Shown: positions 1 through 5,360, counted from the stretch's first letter. The stretch: DNA of 5,360 bases from an uncultured Clostridia bacterium (GCA_947632165.1 CANROI010000105.1:1-5360); one strand, 5' to 3'. Program-made: numbers and translations. The notes: generated by a model not told the origin, from the sequence alone.

Positions 1-434
1 GTGCCGGCAGGTGCTTCTGTGGTCACAGGCTCCGCTGTGGCCGTGGGCGCATCCGTGGTCACGTCCGTCTCCGTGACCCGTCCATCCGCGCGCAGGGAGG
101 GCGCGAGCTGGCTCACGCCCACATCCACGCAAAAGACATGCGCCGCGCCGCGGCGGAGCAAACAATCCGTAAAGCCGCCCGTACTCGCGCCCAGATCCGC
201 AAACACCTTCCCGGCGACGTCCGCGCCGAAGGCGTCGAGCCCGCGCGCGAGCTTGTATCCGCCGTTCGAGACGAACTCCTCGCCGGGATCGGCAAATTCG
301 AAGAGATCGCCCTCCTCCGCCTCGTCGTCGGGCGAGAGCGCGCGCCCGCCGCGCAGGACGAGCCCCTTTTTAAGCGCTTCGGCGGCCTTGGTCCGGGAGC
401 CGAACCGCTCCGCAAAGAACTTATCCGCCCGCAT
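1..434 (-). CDS. tlyA: TlyA family 2'-O-ribose rRNA methyltransferase, N-terminal part (runs off the window)
   Basis: TlyA proteins methylate ribose 2'-OH groups of rRNA; in mycobacteria these are 16S C1409 and 23S C1920, and the 'hemolysin' label is historical. 144 residues are visible. Residues 1-50 are an S4-type RNA-binding domain ([20 protein letters not shown], then [10 protein letters not shown]). [14 protein letters not shown] (56-69) carries the conserved Lys61 of the FtsJ-like fold, followed by the SAM motif [16 protein letters not shown] (78-93) and [13 protein letters not shown] (103-115), matching the usual DVGYGQLAWxLR. After RV (119-120), where the family continues with a TN-R containing segment, the frame instead reads a Thr/Ala/Pro/Glu-rich run (121-144) up to the edge. 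It starts inside dxs (14-bp overlap), last in the visible operon. The family call is strong; whether the enzyme is intact cannot be seen. Confidence 0.88.
   Translation of the reverse strand, partial: MRADKFFAERFGSRTKAAEALKKGLVLRGGRALSPDDEAEEGDLFEFADPGEEFVSNGGYKLARGLDAFGADVAGKVFADLGASTGGFTDCLLRRGAAHVFCVDVGVSQLAPSLRADGRVTETDVTTDAPTATAEPVTTEAPAG
9..62 (-). repeat. Short degenerate repeat inside tlyA (VTT[DE]AP, 36-bp period)
   Basis: Two copies of an 18-base unit beginning GTGACCAC lie at 62-45 and 26-9, encoding VTTDAP and VTTEAP, 12 residues apart. They sit in a 24-residue run made almost only of Thr, Ala, Pro, Glu, Asp and Val, unlike the rest of TlyA. More copies may lie beyond the edge. 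Confidence 0.55.
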
Positions 435-2127
435 ACGCCCTCCTGATCGCCCCTTCGACCGCCGCAGGGTCGAGGCCGAAGCTCTCCATGAGCTCCCGCG
501 GCTGCCCGTGCGGAATGAACCGGTCGCCGTAGCCGAAGCTCATGACCGTCTTTCGGATCCCCCGCTCACGGTAGAACCGCGCGACCGCGTCGCCAAGCCC
601 GCCCGCGAGCATGTTGTCCTCGAGCGTGAAAATATAGCTCTTCCCGAGACTTAAGAGCAATTCTTCGTCGAGCGGACGCAAGAAGCGGGCGTTGACGAGG
701 GTGAAGTCCATGCCCTCCCCGGAAAGTTTCAAACGCACTGTTTCGGCAAGTTTCAGGCACCTTTCGCCCGCCGCAAGCAATACTATGTCAGACATATTAC
801 TATGCAAAACCTCGAATTTTCCGATTTCGAGTGGCAAAACCTCCCCCTCCGTGCCCTCCCGGGGGTAACGGATCGCGAGCGGCGCGGGGTAGTTTGCGCT
901 CAGGCGCAGCATGGCGCGCAGTTCCCCGATGTCCTTGGGGATCGCGATCGCGAGGTTGGGAATGAACGAGAGATAGCTCAAATCGAACGCCCCCTGATGC
1001 GTCTCTCCGTCCGCGCCCGAGATCCCCGCCCGATCGATGCAGAGGGTCACGGGCAGATTCTGCGCGCAGATATCGTGGATGACTTCGTCGAAGGCGCGCT
1101 CCAAAAAGGTGGAATAGATGGCGTAATACGGCTTCAGCCCCGCCGCCGCCATAGAGGCGCACAGCACGGAGGCATGCTCTTCGCAGATGCCTACGTCGAA
1201 CGCTCTGTCCGGGAAGCGGCCGAAAAACCCGCGAAGCCCGAGCGCATCGGTCATCGCCGCCGTGACGGCGACGATCCTGCCGTCTTTTTCGGCGAGCGCG
1301 CAGAGCTCTTCGCCGAGCGCGGTGGAATATTCCCTTTCGGCGGCAGAGGGGCTGACCCCGTGCGTTTCGACGGGCGCACGCTCGCAGAACGGATACCCCT
1401 GCCCCTTCTTTGTGACGACATGGAGGAGCACACTCCCCTCCTTCAGGCGTTCTTTGGCCTCTTCGAGCGCGGGCAGGAGCTCCCCGAGATCGTTTCCGTT
1501 CACGATCCCGCGGTATGTAAGCCCGAAGCGTTCGAACAGCTTCACGTCCCCCGAGCCGCCCTTCAGCTCCTCGAGAATCTCGTGCATCCCGCCGACCGTC
1601 GGAGAGATGGAGAGCCCGTTGTCGTTGAGAATGAGGAGCACGCGGCTCTTTAGGATCTTGATGCTGCCGAGCGCCTCATAGACGAGCCCGTTCTGGAAGG
1701 AGCCGTCGCCGACCAGCGCGATCACTTCATAGTCCTCCCCCTTCAGATCCCGCGCCTTGGCAAATCCGAGCGCGGCCGAGAGCGCCGTGCCCGCATGCCC
1801 CGTGCCGTAGCAGTCGTATTCGCTCTCCTCGCGCTTGGGAAAGCCGGAGAGCCCGCCGCGCTTCCGCAGGGTGTGGAACTTATTCGCCCGCCCCGAGAGC
1901 AATTTATGGGTATAGCATTGGTGCCCGACGTCGAACACGAGCTTATCTTTGGGAAAATCGAACACGCGGTGCAGGGCGACGGTCAATTCGACCGCGCCCA
2001 AATTGGAGGCGAGATGCCCGCCGCAGACCGAGACGGTGCGGAAGATCTCCTCTCTGAGCTCCTCGCAGTCCTGCTTGAGTTGTGTGAGGGAAGCGGATTT
2101 CAGCTCCCTGTCCGTAATGTTTCTCAT
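421..2127 (-). CDS. dxs: 1-deoxy-D-xylulose-5-phosphate synthase Dxs
   Basis: This thiamine-diphosphate enzyme of 568 residues joins pyruvate and glyceraldehyde 3-phosphate to DXP, the first step of the MEP isoprenoid pathway and a source for thiamine and pyridoxal. Domain [10 protein letters not shown] (36-44, His38), [10 protein letters not shown] (66-75, His69), ThDP/Mg motif GDG (140-142) to NDN (168-170). Domain II: ICEEHAS (314-320, catalytic Glu316), [10 protein letters not shown] (338-347, Tyr338, Arg344), [18 protein letters not shown] (365-382, Asp373, His377), IRYPRE (419-424, Arg420). Domain III: about 445-568. Substrate-binding residues known from E. coli Dxs are all present. It is about 50 residues shorter than E. 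coli Dxs, mainly because the domain I loop after SISPTVGG (173-180) is cut to about 16 residues before LFERFG. NGND (210-213) replaces the usual DGHD, and GDGSFQNG replaces the usual GDGALTGG. The TAA stop lies inside tlyA. Confidence 0.95.
   Translation of the reverse strand: MRNITDRELKSASLTQLKQDCEELREEIFRTVSVCGGHLASNLGAVELTVALHRVFDFPKDKLVFDVGHQCYTHKLLSGRANKFHTLRKRGGLSGFPKREESEYDCYGTGHAGTALSAALGFAKARDLKGEDYEVIALVGDGSFQNGLVYEALGSIKILKSRVLLILNDNGLSISPTVGGMHEILEELKGGSGDVKLFERFGLTYRGIVNGNDLGELLPALEEAKERLKEGSVLLHVVTKKGQGYPFCERAPVETHGVSPSAAEREYSTALGEELCALAEKDGRIVAVTAAMTDALGLRGFFGRFPDRAFDVGICEEHASVLCASMAAAGLKPYYAIYSTFLERAFDEVIHDICAQNLPVTLCIDRAGISGADGETHQGAFDLSYLSFIPNLAIAIPKDIGELRAMLRLSANYPAPLAIRYPREGTEGEVLPLEIGKFEVLHSNMSDIVLLAAGERCLKLAETVRLKLSGEGMDFTLVNARFLRPLDEELLLSLGKSYIFTLEDNMLAGGLGDAVARFYRERGIRKTVMSFGYGDRFIPHGQPRELMESFGLDPAAVEGAIRRAYAGG
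439..444 (-). promoter_or_regulatory. tlyA Shine-Dalgarno formed by two AGG codons of dxs
   Basis: AGGAGG is the pair of codons for Arg562-Arg563 of Dxs and ends 4 bases before the tlyA ATG at 434. It is a perfect core Shine-Dalgarno, slightly close to the start. It supports the tlyA start, which lies inside dxs. Confidence 0.7.
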
Positions 2128-2128
2128 C

Positions 2129-2159
2129 GTTCGGATCCCCCTTCCGCCCTTTCCGGAAC
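2129..2159 (-). promoter_or_regulatory. dxs ribosome-binding site, in the loop of a small stem
   Basis: GGAAGGGGG (2145-2137) stands 9 bases before the ATG at 2127. This supports the start MRNITDREL over the in-frame ATG at 2187, which would overlap ispA and add 20 residues unlike the family. GTTCCGGA (2159-2152) can pair with TCCGAAC (2135-2129), 7 bp with one bulged C, leaving the binding site in the loop and ending one base before the start codon. The binding site is clear; the stem is short and may be chance. Confidence 0.6.
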
Positions 2160-2164
2160 AAATA

Positions 2165-3037
2165 TCAGTTATCGCGGCTGCGAACAAACCGCACGAGGTC
2201 CTCCAAAAACGCCGCCCTTCCGCCGTATGCGCGCAAGATCGCCATGCAGTCCGCGGCAGCGGCGTCGGCGAGCCGTTCCGACTTCTCTATCCCGAACACC
2301 TTCACGCAGGTGAGCTTTCCCTCACGCTCGTCTTTCCCCGCCGTCTTGCCCATCAGGGCGCCGTTCCCCTTTACGTCGAGCAGATCGTCCGTGAGCTGGA
2401 AGAGCATACCGAGTTCCCGCCCGAAGCGCCGCATAGAAGCCTCGTCCCCGCCCGCAAGGATCGCCGCCATCACGGGGGGCGCGGTGAGCAGCCTGCCCGT
2501 CTTGTGCTCGTAAATGTAACGCAGTTCCTCTTCGCTGCCCGCTTTGCCGGAATAGAGGAGGTCGGCGGATTGCCCAGCAACCATGCCCCGCGCGCCCGCC
2601 GCGTCCATGAGGCAGGCGGCAGCCATGAGATGCGCTTCCGACCTCATTCCCTCGTGCAAAAGCATAGAGCACGCCTCGGACAGGAGCCCGTCGCCCGCAA
2701 GGATGGCGTTTGCCTCGCCGAAGACCTTGTGGTTGGAGGGATTCCCCCGCCGATAGTCATCGTCGTCCATGGCGGGAAGATCGTCGTGGATCAGCGAATA
2801 GGTGTGGATGCACTCGAGCGCGACCGCAAGCGGCGCCTCGCCGCGAAAGTCCCGCCCGAAGAGCTCCAATGCTGCAAAAAAGAGCACGGGACGAACCCGC
2901 TTCCCGCCCGAAAGCAGAGAGTAGCGCATACTCTCCGCGAGCATGGACGGAAGATCATTCATCTCCGCGCAGTATTTCTTGAGTGCGGCCTCGAAAAAAT
3001 CGAGGTATCCGCCGTATTTTTTCTGAAAGTCCGTCAT
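2165..3037 (-). CDS. ispA: Farnesyl diphosphate synthase (geranyltranstransferase) IspA
   Basis: This all-helical prenyltransferase of 290 residues condenses IPP with DMAPP and then GPP to make farnesyl diphosphate, the precursor of undecaprenyl phosphate and other prenyl lipids. Motifs visible: GGKRVRP (44-50), the first Asp-rich motif DDLPAMDDDD (Asp85, Asp86, Asp91) with its two-residue insertion typical of bacterial FPP synthases, GMVAGQSADL (151-160), EHKTG (177-181), and the second Asp-rich motif QLTDDLLD (214-221) followed by GKTAGKD. Tyr80 and Ser81, five and four residues before the first motif, match the E. coli IspA HAYSLIHDD arrangement and argue for a C15 product. The ATG overlaps the folD stop as ATGA; only a weak, distant GGAA precedes it, so translation probably depends on ribosomes finishing folD. 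Product length is inferred, not shown. Confidence 0.95.
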   Translation of the reverse strand: MTDFQKKYGGYLDFFEAALKKYCAEMNDLPSMLAESMRYSLLSGGKRVRPVLFFAALELFGRDFRGEAPLAVALECIHTYSLIHDDLPAMDDDDYRRGNPSNHKVFGEANAILAGDGLLSEACSMLLHEGMRSEAHLMAAACLMDAAGARGMVAGQSADLLYSGKAGSEEELRYIYEHKTGRLLTAPPVMAAILAGGDEASMRRFGRELGMLFQLTDDLLDVKGNGALMGKTAGKDEREGKLTCVKVFGIEKSERLADAAAADCMAILRAYGGRAAFLEDLVRFVRSRDN

Positions 3038-3879
3038 TTCGTTTGGGCGCGTTCCGCCGCCGACACCGTGTTGGAAAGCAGCATCGCGACCGTCATGGGT
3101 CCTACGCCGCCCGGCACGGGCGTGATGTAGGACGCCTTTTTGCTCACGGCCTCGAAGTCCACATCACCACAGAGTCCGTTTTCGTCGCGGTTCATGCCGA
3201 CGTCTATGACGACGGCGCCCTCCTTCACCATATCCCCGGTGATGAGTTTCGCTTTGCCGACCGCCGAGACGAGAATGTCCGCACGCAGACACTCCTCCCT
3301 GAGATCTCGGGTCGCGGAATGGCAGATTGTGACCGTTGCGTCCGCGTTGAGCAGCAGCAGCGCCATCGGCCTGCCCACGATGTTGCTCCTGCCGACGACC
3401 ACGGCGCGCTTGCCGCGGAGGGGGATCTCATACCGTTTCAGAAGTTCCATCACGCCGAGCGGCGTACAGGCGACCGTCCCCTCCTCCCGCCGCGCGAGCA
3501 GACCGAGATTTTCCGCCGAAAATCCGTCGACGTCCTTCTCCGCCGGGATCGCCCGGAGGATCCGATCGGCGTCTAACCCGCGGGGCAGCGGCAACTGCAC
3601 CAAAATCCCGTCCACTTCGCCGTCTTCGGCGAGCGCACGGACGGCCGCAAGCACCTCTTCCTCGGTCGCCGTCCCCTTCAGATAGCGTCCGACGGAGCGG
3701 ATGCCCACCTCTTCGCAGCCCTTGATCTTGTTCCTGACATAGATCTGCGAGGCGGGATCCTCGCCGACCAATACGACCGCGAGCGACGGCCGTCTGCCGT
3801 AGCTTTGTTCGAATGCCTCCGCGCGCAGCTTCAGTTCCCCCCTGATCTGCGCGGCAACGGCCTTTCCGTCGAGGATCAT
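3034..3879 (-). CDS. folD: Methylenetetrahydrofolate dehydrogenase / methenyltetrahydrofolate cyclohydrolase FolD
   Basis: This bifunctional cytoplasmic enzyme (281 residues, usual length) interconverts 5,10-methylene-THF, 5,10-methenyl-THF and 10-formyl-THF, using NAD(P), and feeds purine and formylmethionine synthesis. The N-terminal catalytic domain shows VGEDPASQIYVRNKIKGCEE (38-57) with the active-site Tyr47 and Lys51, GILVQLPLP (91-99) with Gln95, and KDVDGF (115-120). The Rossmann domain shows VVGRSNIVGRPMALLLL (161-177), TVTICHSAT (182-190), VIDVGMN (224-230), GDVDF (238-242) and ITPVPGGVGPMT (252-263). One small deviation is ACTP (137-140) in place of the usual PCTP. Start and stop both overlap neighbours by 4 bp (nusB before, ispA after), so the three genes are probably translated as a coupled set. 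In B. subtilis xseA and xseB come next; here ispA follows at once. Confidence 0.97.
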   Translation of the reverse strand: MILDGKAVAAQIRGELKLRAEAFEQSYGRRPSLAVVLVGEDPASQIYVRNKIKGCEEVGIRSVGRYLKGTATEEEVLAAVRALAEDGEVDGILVQLPLPRGLDADRILRAIPAEKDVDGFSAENLGLLARREEGTVACTPLGVMELLKRYEIPLRGKRAVVVGRSNIVGRPMALLLLNADATVTICHSATRDLREECLRADILVSAVGKAKLITGDMVKEGAVVIDVGMNRDENGLCGDVDFEAVSKKASYITPVPGGVGPMTVAMLLSNTVSAAERAQTK

Positions 3880-4268
3880 CGGTTGATCACCCCCGCAAGC
3901 ACGCCGTTGACAAAGCCCGCCGAGTTCTCGGTGGAATATTTCCGTGCGAGCGCCGCGGCCTCCGAAGCCGAGACGACGGGGGGAACGTCCTCGACATACA
4001 GGATCTCCGCGAGCGCGACGAGCAGGATCGCCCGGTCGATGGGATAGATGCGGTAGTCCGCAAACCGGGTCACTTTTTCGGAAAGCAGGGCGTCCAGCTC
4101 CTGCCGATGCGCATGGACAAGGGAAACGAGCCGCTCGGCAAAGCGCGTTTCCTCCTCATTGAGATTGGTTTTTCGGTAGATCCCCGCCATGAAGCGGGCG
4201 TCGCAATCGCCGCCGAAGAGTTCGGCAAAGATGATCTTGAACGCGGCATCCCTTGCGTCGCTTCTCAT
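3876..4268 (-). CDS. nusB: Transcription antitermination factor NusB
   Basis: This all-helical RNA-binding protein of 130 residues, a normal family length, joins NusE (ribosomal protein S10) on boxA RNA to keep RNA polymerase processive on rRNA operons. Visible family features are the N-terminal helix DARDAAFKIIFAELF (4-18), LNEEETRFAERLVSLVHAH (36-54), DYRIYPIDRAILLVALAEIL (71-90), VEDVPPVV (92-99) and the C-terminal KYSTENSAGFVNGVL (110-124). It differs slightly from the common form: SASEAAALA replaces the usual INEAVELA, and Phe-Ala stands where a Trp is common. The start at 4268 follows AAGGAG (4278-4273) by 4 bases, just after a stem-loop. Its TGA stop overlaps the folD ATG (ATGA), suggesting translational coupling. 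Confidence 0.95.
   Translation of the reverse strand: MRSDARDAAFKIIFAELFGGDCDARFMAGIYRKTNLNEEETRFAERLVSLVHAHRQELDALLSEKVTRFADYRIYPIDRAILLVALAEILYVEDVPPVVSASEAAALARKYSTENSAGFVNGVLAGVINR
3885..3894 (-). promoter_or_regulatory. Extended Shine-Dalgarno of folD inside the 3' end of nusB
   Basis: GGGGGTGATC ends 5 bases before the folD ATG and matches 9 of 10 bases of the full anti-Shine-Dalgarno complement GGAGGTGATC. It is built from the NusB codons for Ala-Gly-Val-Ile, so one DNA stretch serves both coding and initiation. It fixes the folD start at 3879. Confidence 0.75.
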
Positions 4269-4285
4269 AGTGCTCCTTATGTGAA

Positions 4286-4312
4286 ATTCCCCTTCCTTGG
4301 CGGAAAGGGAAT
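4286..4312 (-). promoter_or_regulatory. Stem-loop between the Asp23-family gene and nusB
   Basis: In the 48-bp gap the transcript can fold an 11-bp stem: ATTCCCTTTCC (4312-4302), loop GCCAA (4301-4297), GGAAGGGGAAT (4296-4286), with a single G-U pair. Only three U follow before CAC, so this is at best a leaky terminator. The nusB ribosome-binding site begins 7 bases after the stem. It could act as an attenuator, an RNA-processing or stability element, or a modulator of nusB translation. The fold is seen directly; its role is inferred. Confidence 0.55.
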
Positions 4313-4316
4313 ATCC

Positions 4317-4700
4317 TCAACTGATTTTGCTTTCCGGCTCGGAGCCGTCGTCGGCAGAAGGGTCGGCGGGCGCAGGCGCATTTTTTGCGAACACGACGCT
4401 CTGCACATGCACATCGATCTTGGCGACTTTGAATTTGGTCATGGACTCCACCATCTGTTTCACCGTCTGCTGGATGGAATAGGCAAGCTCCGGGACGTTG
4501 TAGCCGTAATGCGCGATCACGGAGATATCCGCGAAGATGCCCTCTTTTTCGAAGCAGATCTTGATCCCTTTGCTCTTGCTCGGGACGAGCTCGATGCCCT
4601 CCGTCTCCTGCAGGCTCAGAACGACAATGCCGCTCACGATGTCCGCATTATAGGAGATCCTGCCCTTCTGGCCGTTGGGATTGTAACGTATACTTGCCAT
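4317..4700 (-). CDS. yqhY: Asp23/Gls24 family protein (YqhY-type)
   Basis: This is a 127-residue cytoplasmic protein of the Asp23 (DUF322) family, small proteins linked to envelope stress. In B. subtilis, YqhY is linked to control of acetyl-CoA carboxylase. The family pattern is clear: GRISYNADIVSGIVV (13-27), TEGIELV (33-39), GIKICFEKEGIFADISVIAHYG (45-66), an amphipathic helix rich in Gln and Val (about 70-88), MTKFKVAKIDVHVQSVVF (87-104). Residues 105-127 are a Pro/Ala/Asp/Ser/Glu-rich acidic tail, probably disordered. There is no signal peptide or membrane segment. It stands directly before nusB, the standard Firmicutes position for yqhY, but accB-accC, which precede yqhY in B. subtilis, are absent. 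It is first in the unit driven by the promoter at 4720-4728. The family call is strong; the YqhY symbol rests on position, and the exact role is unknown here. Confidence 0.85.
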   Translation of the reverse strand: MASIRYNPNGQKGRISYNADIVSGIVVLSLQETEGIELVPSKSKGIKICFEKEGIFADISVIAHYGYNVPELAYSIQQTVKQMVESMTKFKVAKIDVHVQSVVFAKNAPAPADPSADDGSEPESKIS

Positions 4701-4704
4701 AATA

Positions 4705-4711
4705 CCACCTC
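4705..4711 (-). promoter_or_regulatory. Ribosome-binding site of the Asp23-family gene
   Basis: GAGGTGG ends 4 bases before the ATG at 4700. It selects the start MASIRYN over the in-frame ATG at 4718, which overlaps the edge of the -10 region and would lie upstream of the predicted transcription start. Confidence 0.75.
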
Positions 4712-4719
4712 GTAGCAAT

Positions 4720-4728
4720 ATTATAGCA
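4720..4728 (-). promoter_or_regulatory. Extended -10 promoter of the Asp23-nusB-folD-ispA-dxs-tlyA unit
   Basis: Read on the minus strand, 4728-4720 is TGCTATAAT, a perfect TATAAT with the TGn extension typical of housekeeping sigma-A promoters that need little -35 contact. The -35 position (about 4743-4748, TAGTAA with a 17-base spacer) is poor. An A/T-rich stretch with AAAAAA lies in the spacer. Transcription should start near 4713, giving a leader of only about 13 bases with the ribosome-binding site inside it. It is the only convincing promoter I see in the window, and it sits in the 60-bp gap after spoIIIAH, so the housekeeping genes can be expressed independently of sporulation. Confidence 0.75.
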
Positions 4729-4760
4729 CACTTTTTTGGAATTTACTACTGTTTTTGGCA

Positions 4761-5249
4761 TCAACTTTCAGCATAAACGGGCATTATAATGATATTTCCG
4801 TTGCGGATGCCCTTCTCTTCTTCGAACATGGAGAAGATCTTGAGCACGGTCTCCGCATTGAGTTCGCTGGAGTTGATGAAGATATTGATGTTGTCCGATT
4901 CGGTGCCGATCGCAACGACGGCGTCCGAAAAACCGAGCGAGCGGATCATCGTCTCGATGACGAGTTCGTCCTCCATGATGGAGACCATCTTCTGCTTGGC
5001 GGCAACGGCCTCCGCATACTCCTCGGTGTCCTTCGCATAGGCGGCGATGATGCCGTCGAGCTGGACGAACTCTTCACTGCGGGTGGAAGCGCGCTCCGCG
5101 CGGTGGGCCGTGAAGAAGTTGACGGTCGTCTGCGTGCCCCCGTCCGCGTTGGCGGGCCGGGTACCCGCGAGCACGAAATTGAACACGGCTGTGACGGCAA
5201 GGAGCAGTACGAGGGTAGACATCAGTGCGATCTTTTTGGTGTTGGACAT
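4761..5249 (-). CDS. spoIIIAH: Stage III sporulation protein AH (SpoIIIAH family)
   Basis: This 162-residue protein is anchored in the mother-cell membrane. In the known system it pairs with forespore SpoIIQ across the intermembrane space and helps form the SpoIIIA-SpoIIQ feeding channel. Residues 1-6 (MSNTKK) are short and basic, residues 7-28 form one hydrophobic segment, and the rest would be exported. A linker (about 30-42) leads to the family motif NFFTAHRAERASTRSEE (44-60), a charged helical stretch (61-100), then the conserved LGFSDAVVAI (105-114), a beta strand NINIFI and the terminal GNIIIMPVY (151-159). This matches the YscJ/FliF-like fold of SpoIIIAH. It is shorter than the roughly 218-residue B. 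subtilis protein, mostly in the linker. It is probably transcribed with spoIIIAG from a sporulation promoter outside the window. Stop is TGA. The family call is firm; channel function in this organism is inferred. Confidence 0.9.
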   Translation of the reverse strand: MSNTKKIALMSTLVLLLAVTAVFNFVLAGTRPANADGGTQTTVNFFTAHRAERASTRSEEFVQLDGIIAAYAKDTEEYAEAVAAKQKMVSIMEDELVIETMIRSLGFSDAVVAIGTESDNINIFINSSELNAETVLKIFSMFEEEKGIRNGNIIIMPVYAES

Positions 5250-5258
5250 GGTTTTATT

Positions 5259-5264
5259 CTCCTT
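5259..5264 (-). promoter_or_regulatory. Ribosome-binding site of spoIIIAH
   Basis: AAGGAG stands 9 bases before the ATG at 5249. It supports that start over the in-frame ATG at 5303, which would lie inside spoIIIAG and add an 18-residue Lys-rich extension before the membrane segment. Confidence 0.8.
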
Positions 5265-5274
5265 TTTTGATTTC

Positions 5275-5360
5275 TTATTTTTCGGCAGGATAGACCTGCA
5301 CATATTTCCTGTCTATATGGAGGGCAGCCGCCGTGATCTCGAGCACGCGGATGCGGGTCA
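5275..5360 (-). CDS. spoIIIAG: Stage III sporulation protein AG, C-terminal end (partial)
   Basis: The frame enters from the right edge and ends with TAA at 5277-5275, giving a 27-residue tail from TRIRVLEITAAALHID to VYPAEK. In SpoIIIAG the C-terminal part is a ring-building domain related to YscJ/FliF secretion-ring proteins. It lies between the two membranes of the engulfed forespore, in the SpoIIIA-SpoIIQ channel. The pattern seen, a basic residue, an amphipathic helix ending in a hydrophobic-Asp turn, then a short VQVYP strand, fits the end of that domain. The call rests mainly on position: it is directly upstream of spoIIIAH, with 25 bp between stop and start, as in the spoIIIA operon. 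Too little is visible to check the membrane anchor or ring motifs. Confidence 0.72.
   Translation of the reverse strand, partial: TRIRVLEITAAALHIDRKYVQVYPAEK

Noticed and set aside
1..654. 217-codon plus-strand open frame across tlyA and the dxs end
   Set aside because: It is antisense to tlyA and dxs; its repetitive Val/Ser-rich start is only the reverse reading of the tlyA repeat.
785..810. A/T-rich patch in dxs with two CATAGTA direct repeats and a weak promoter-like TTGCAT/TAGTAT pair (minus strand)
   Set aside because: The hexamers match consensus poorly. The patch encodes the linker between domains II and III of Dxs, where composition is free to vary.
802..1653. 283-codon plus-strand open frame inside dxs
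   Set aside because: It is the mirror of a strongly conserved Dxs region, has no convincing start context and no family resemblance.
2128..2187. Longer dxs start at ATG 2187
   Set aside because: It would overlap ispA by 23 bp and add 20 residues unlike Dxs; the ATG at 2127 has a good ribosome-binding site and fits the family N-terminus.
1949..3130. 393-codon open frame on the plus strand, antisense to dxs, ispA and folD
   Set aside because: It spans three well-identified minus-strand genes and reads as Arg/Pro/Ala-rich sequence with no recognisable domain. Long antisense frames are expected in GC-rich coding DNA.
5285..5299. GCAGG-ATAGA-CCTGC inverted repeat near the spoIIIAG stop
   Set aside because: The stem is only 5 bp, lies within codons and has no U-tract, so it does not support a terminator.

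Overview
The window is a gene-dense, GC-rich stretch of bacterial chromosome. Every real gene lies on the minus strand, so it reads right to left. The order is spoIIIAG (3' end only), spoIIIAH, an Asp23-family gene (yqhY position), nusB, folD, ispA, dxs and tlyA (5' part only). This is the conserved Firmicutes block joining the end of the spoIIIA sporulation operon to the nusB-folD-ispA-dxs-tlyA housekeeping operon. The spoIIIAG/spoIIIAH remnant points to an endospore-forming lineage, or a recent descendant of one. The GC-rich codon use and the protein sequences suggest a class Clostridia bacterium with a GC-rich genome. I cannot place it further from sequence alone.

Layout. Positions 5360-4761 hold the last 27 complete codons of spoIIIAG and the whole of spoIIIAH, parts of the channel-like complex between mother cell and forespore. 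The 60-bp gap at 4760-4701 carries a strong extended -10 promoter and the ribosome-binding site of the Asp23-family gene. From there the genes run almost without gaps. The Asp23 gene (4700-4317) is followed by a 48-bp gap with an 11-bp stem-loop, then nusB (4268-3876). nusB/folD and folD/ispA each join by a 4-bp ATGA stop/start overlap. ispA and dxs are separated by 37 bp containing the dxs ribosome-binding site, and tlyA starts inside the last codons of dxs with a 14-bp overlap. No gene-free stretch exceeds 60 bp.

Function. The probable transcription unit from about 4713 to beyond position 1 combines an envelope/lipid-associated Asp23 protein, a transcription antitermination factor (NusB), one-carbon folate metabolism (FolD), two isoprenoid enzymes (Dxs makes DXP at the start of the MEP pathway; IspA makes farnesyl diphosphate) and an rRNA 2'-O-methyltransferase (TlyA). 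Compared with the Bacillus subtilis order that I know, accB-accC are absent upstream of the Asp23 gene and xseA-xseB are absent between folD and ispA.

I found no undescribed system here. The points most worth a second look are: a Thr/Ala/Pro/Glu-rich repeat in TlyA where the conserved methyltransferase sequence should continue; a Dxs with a large deletion in its N-terminal domain loop and a changed DGHD motif; the missing xseA-xseB; and the stem-loop before nusB.
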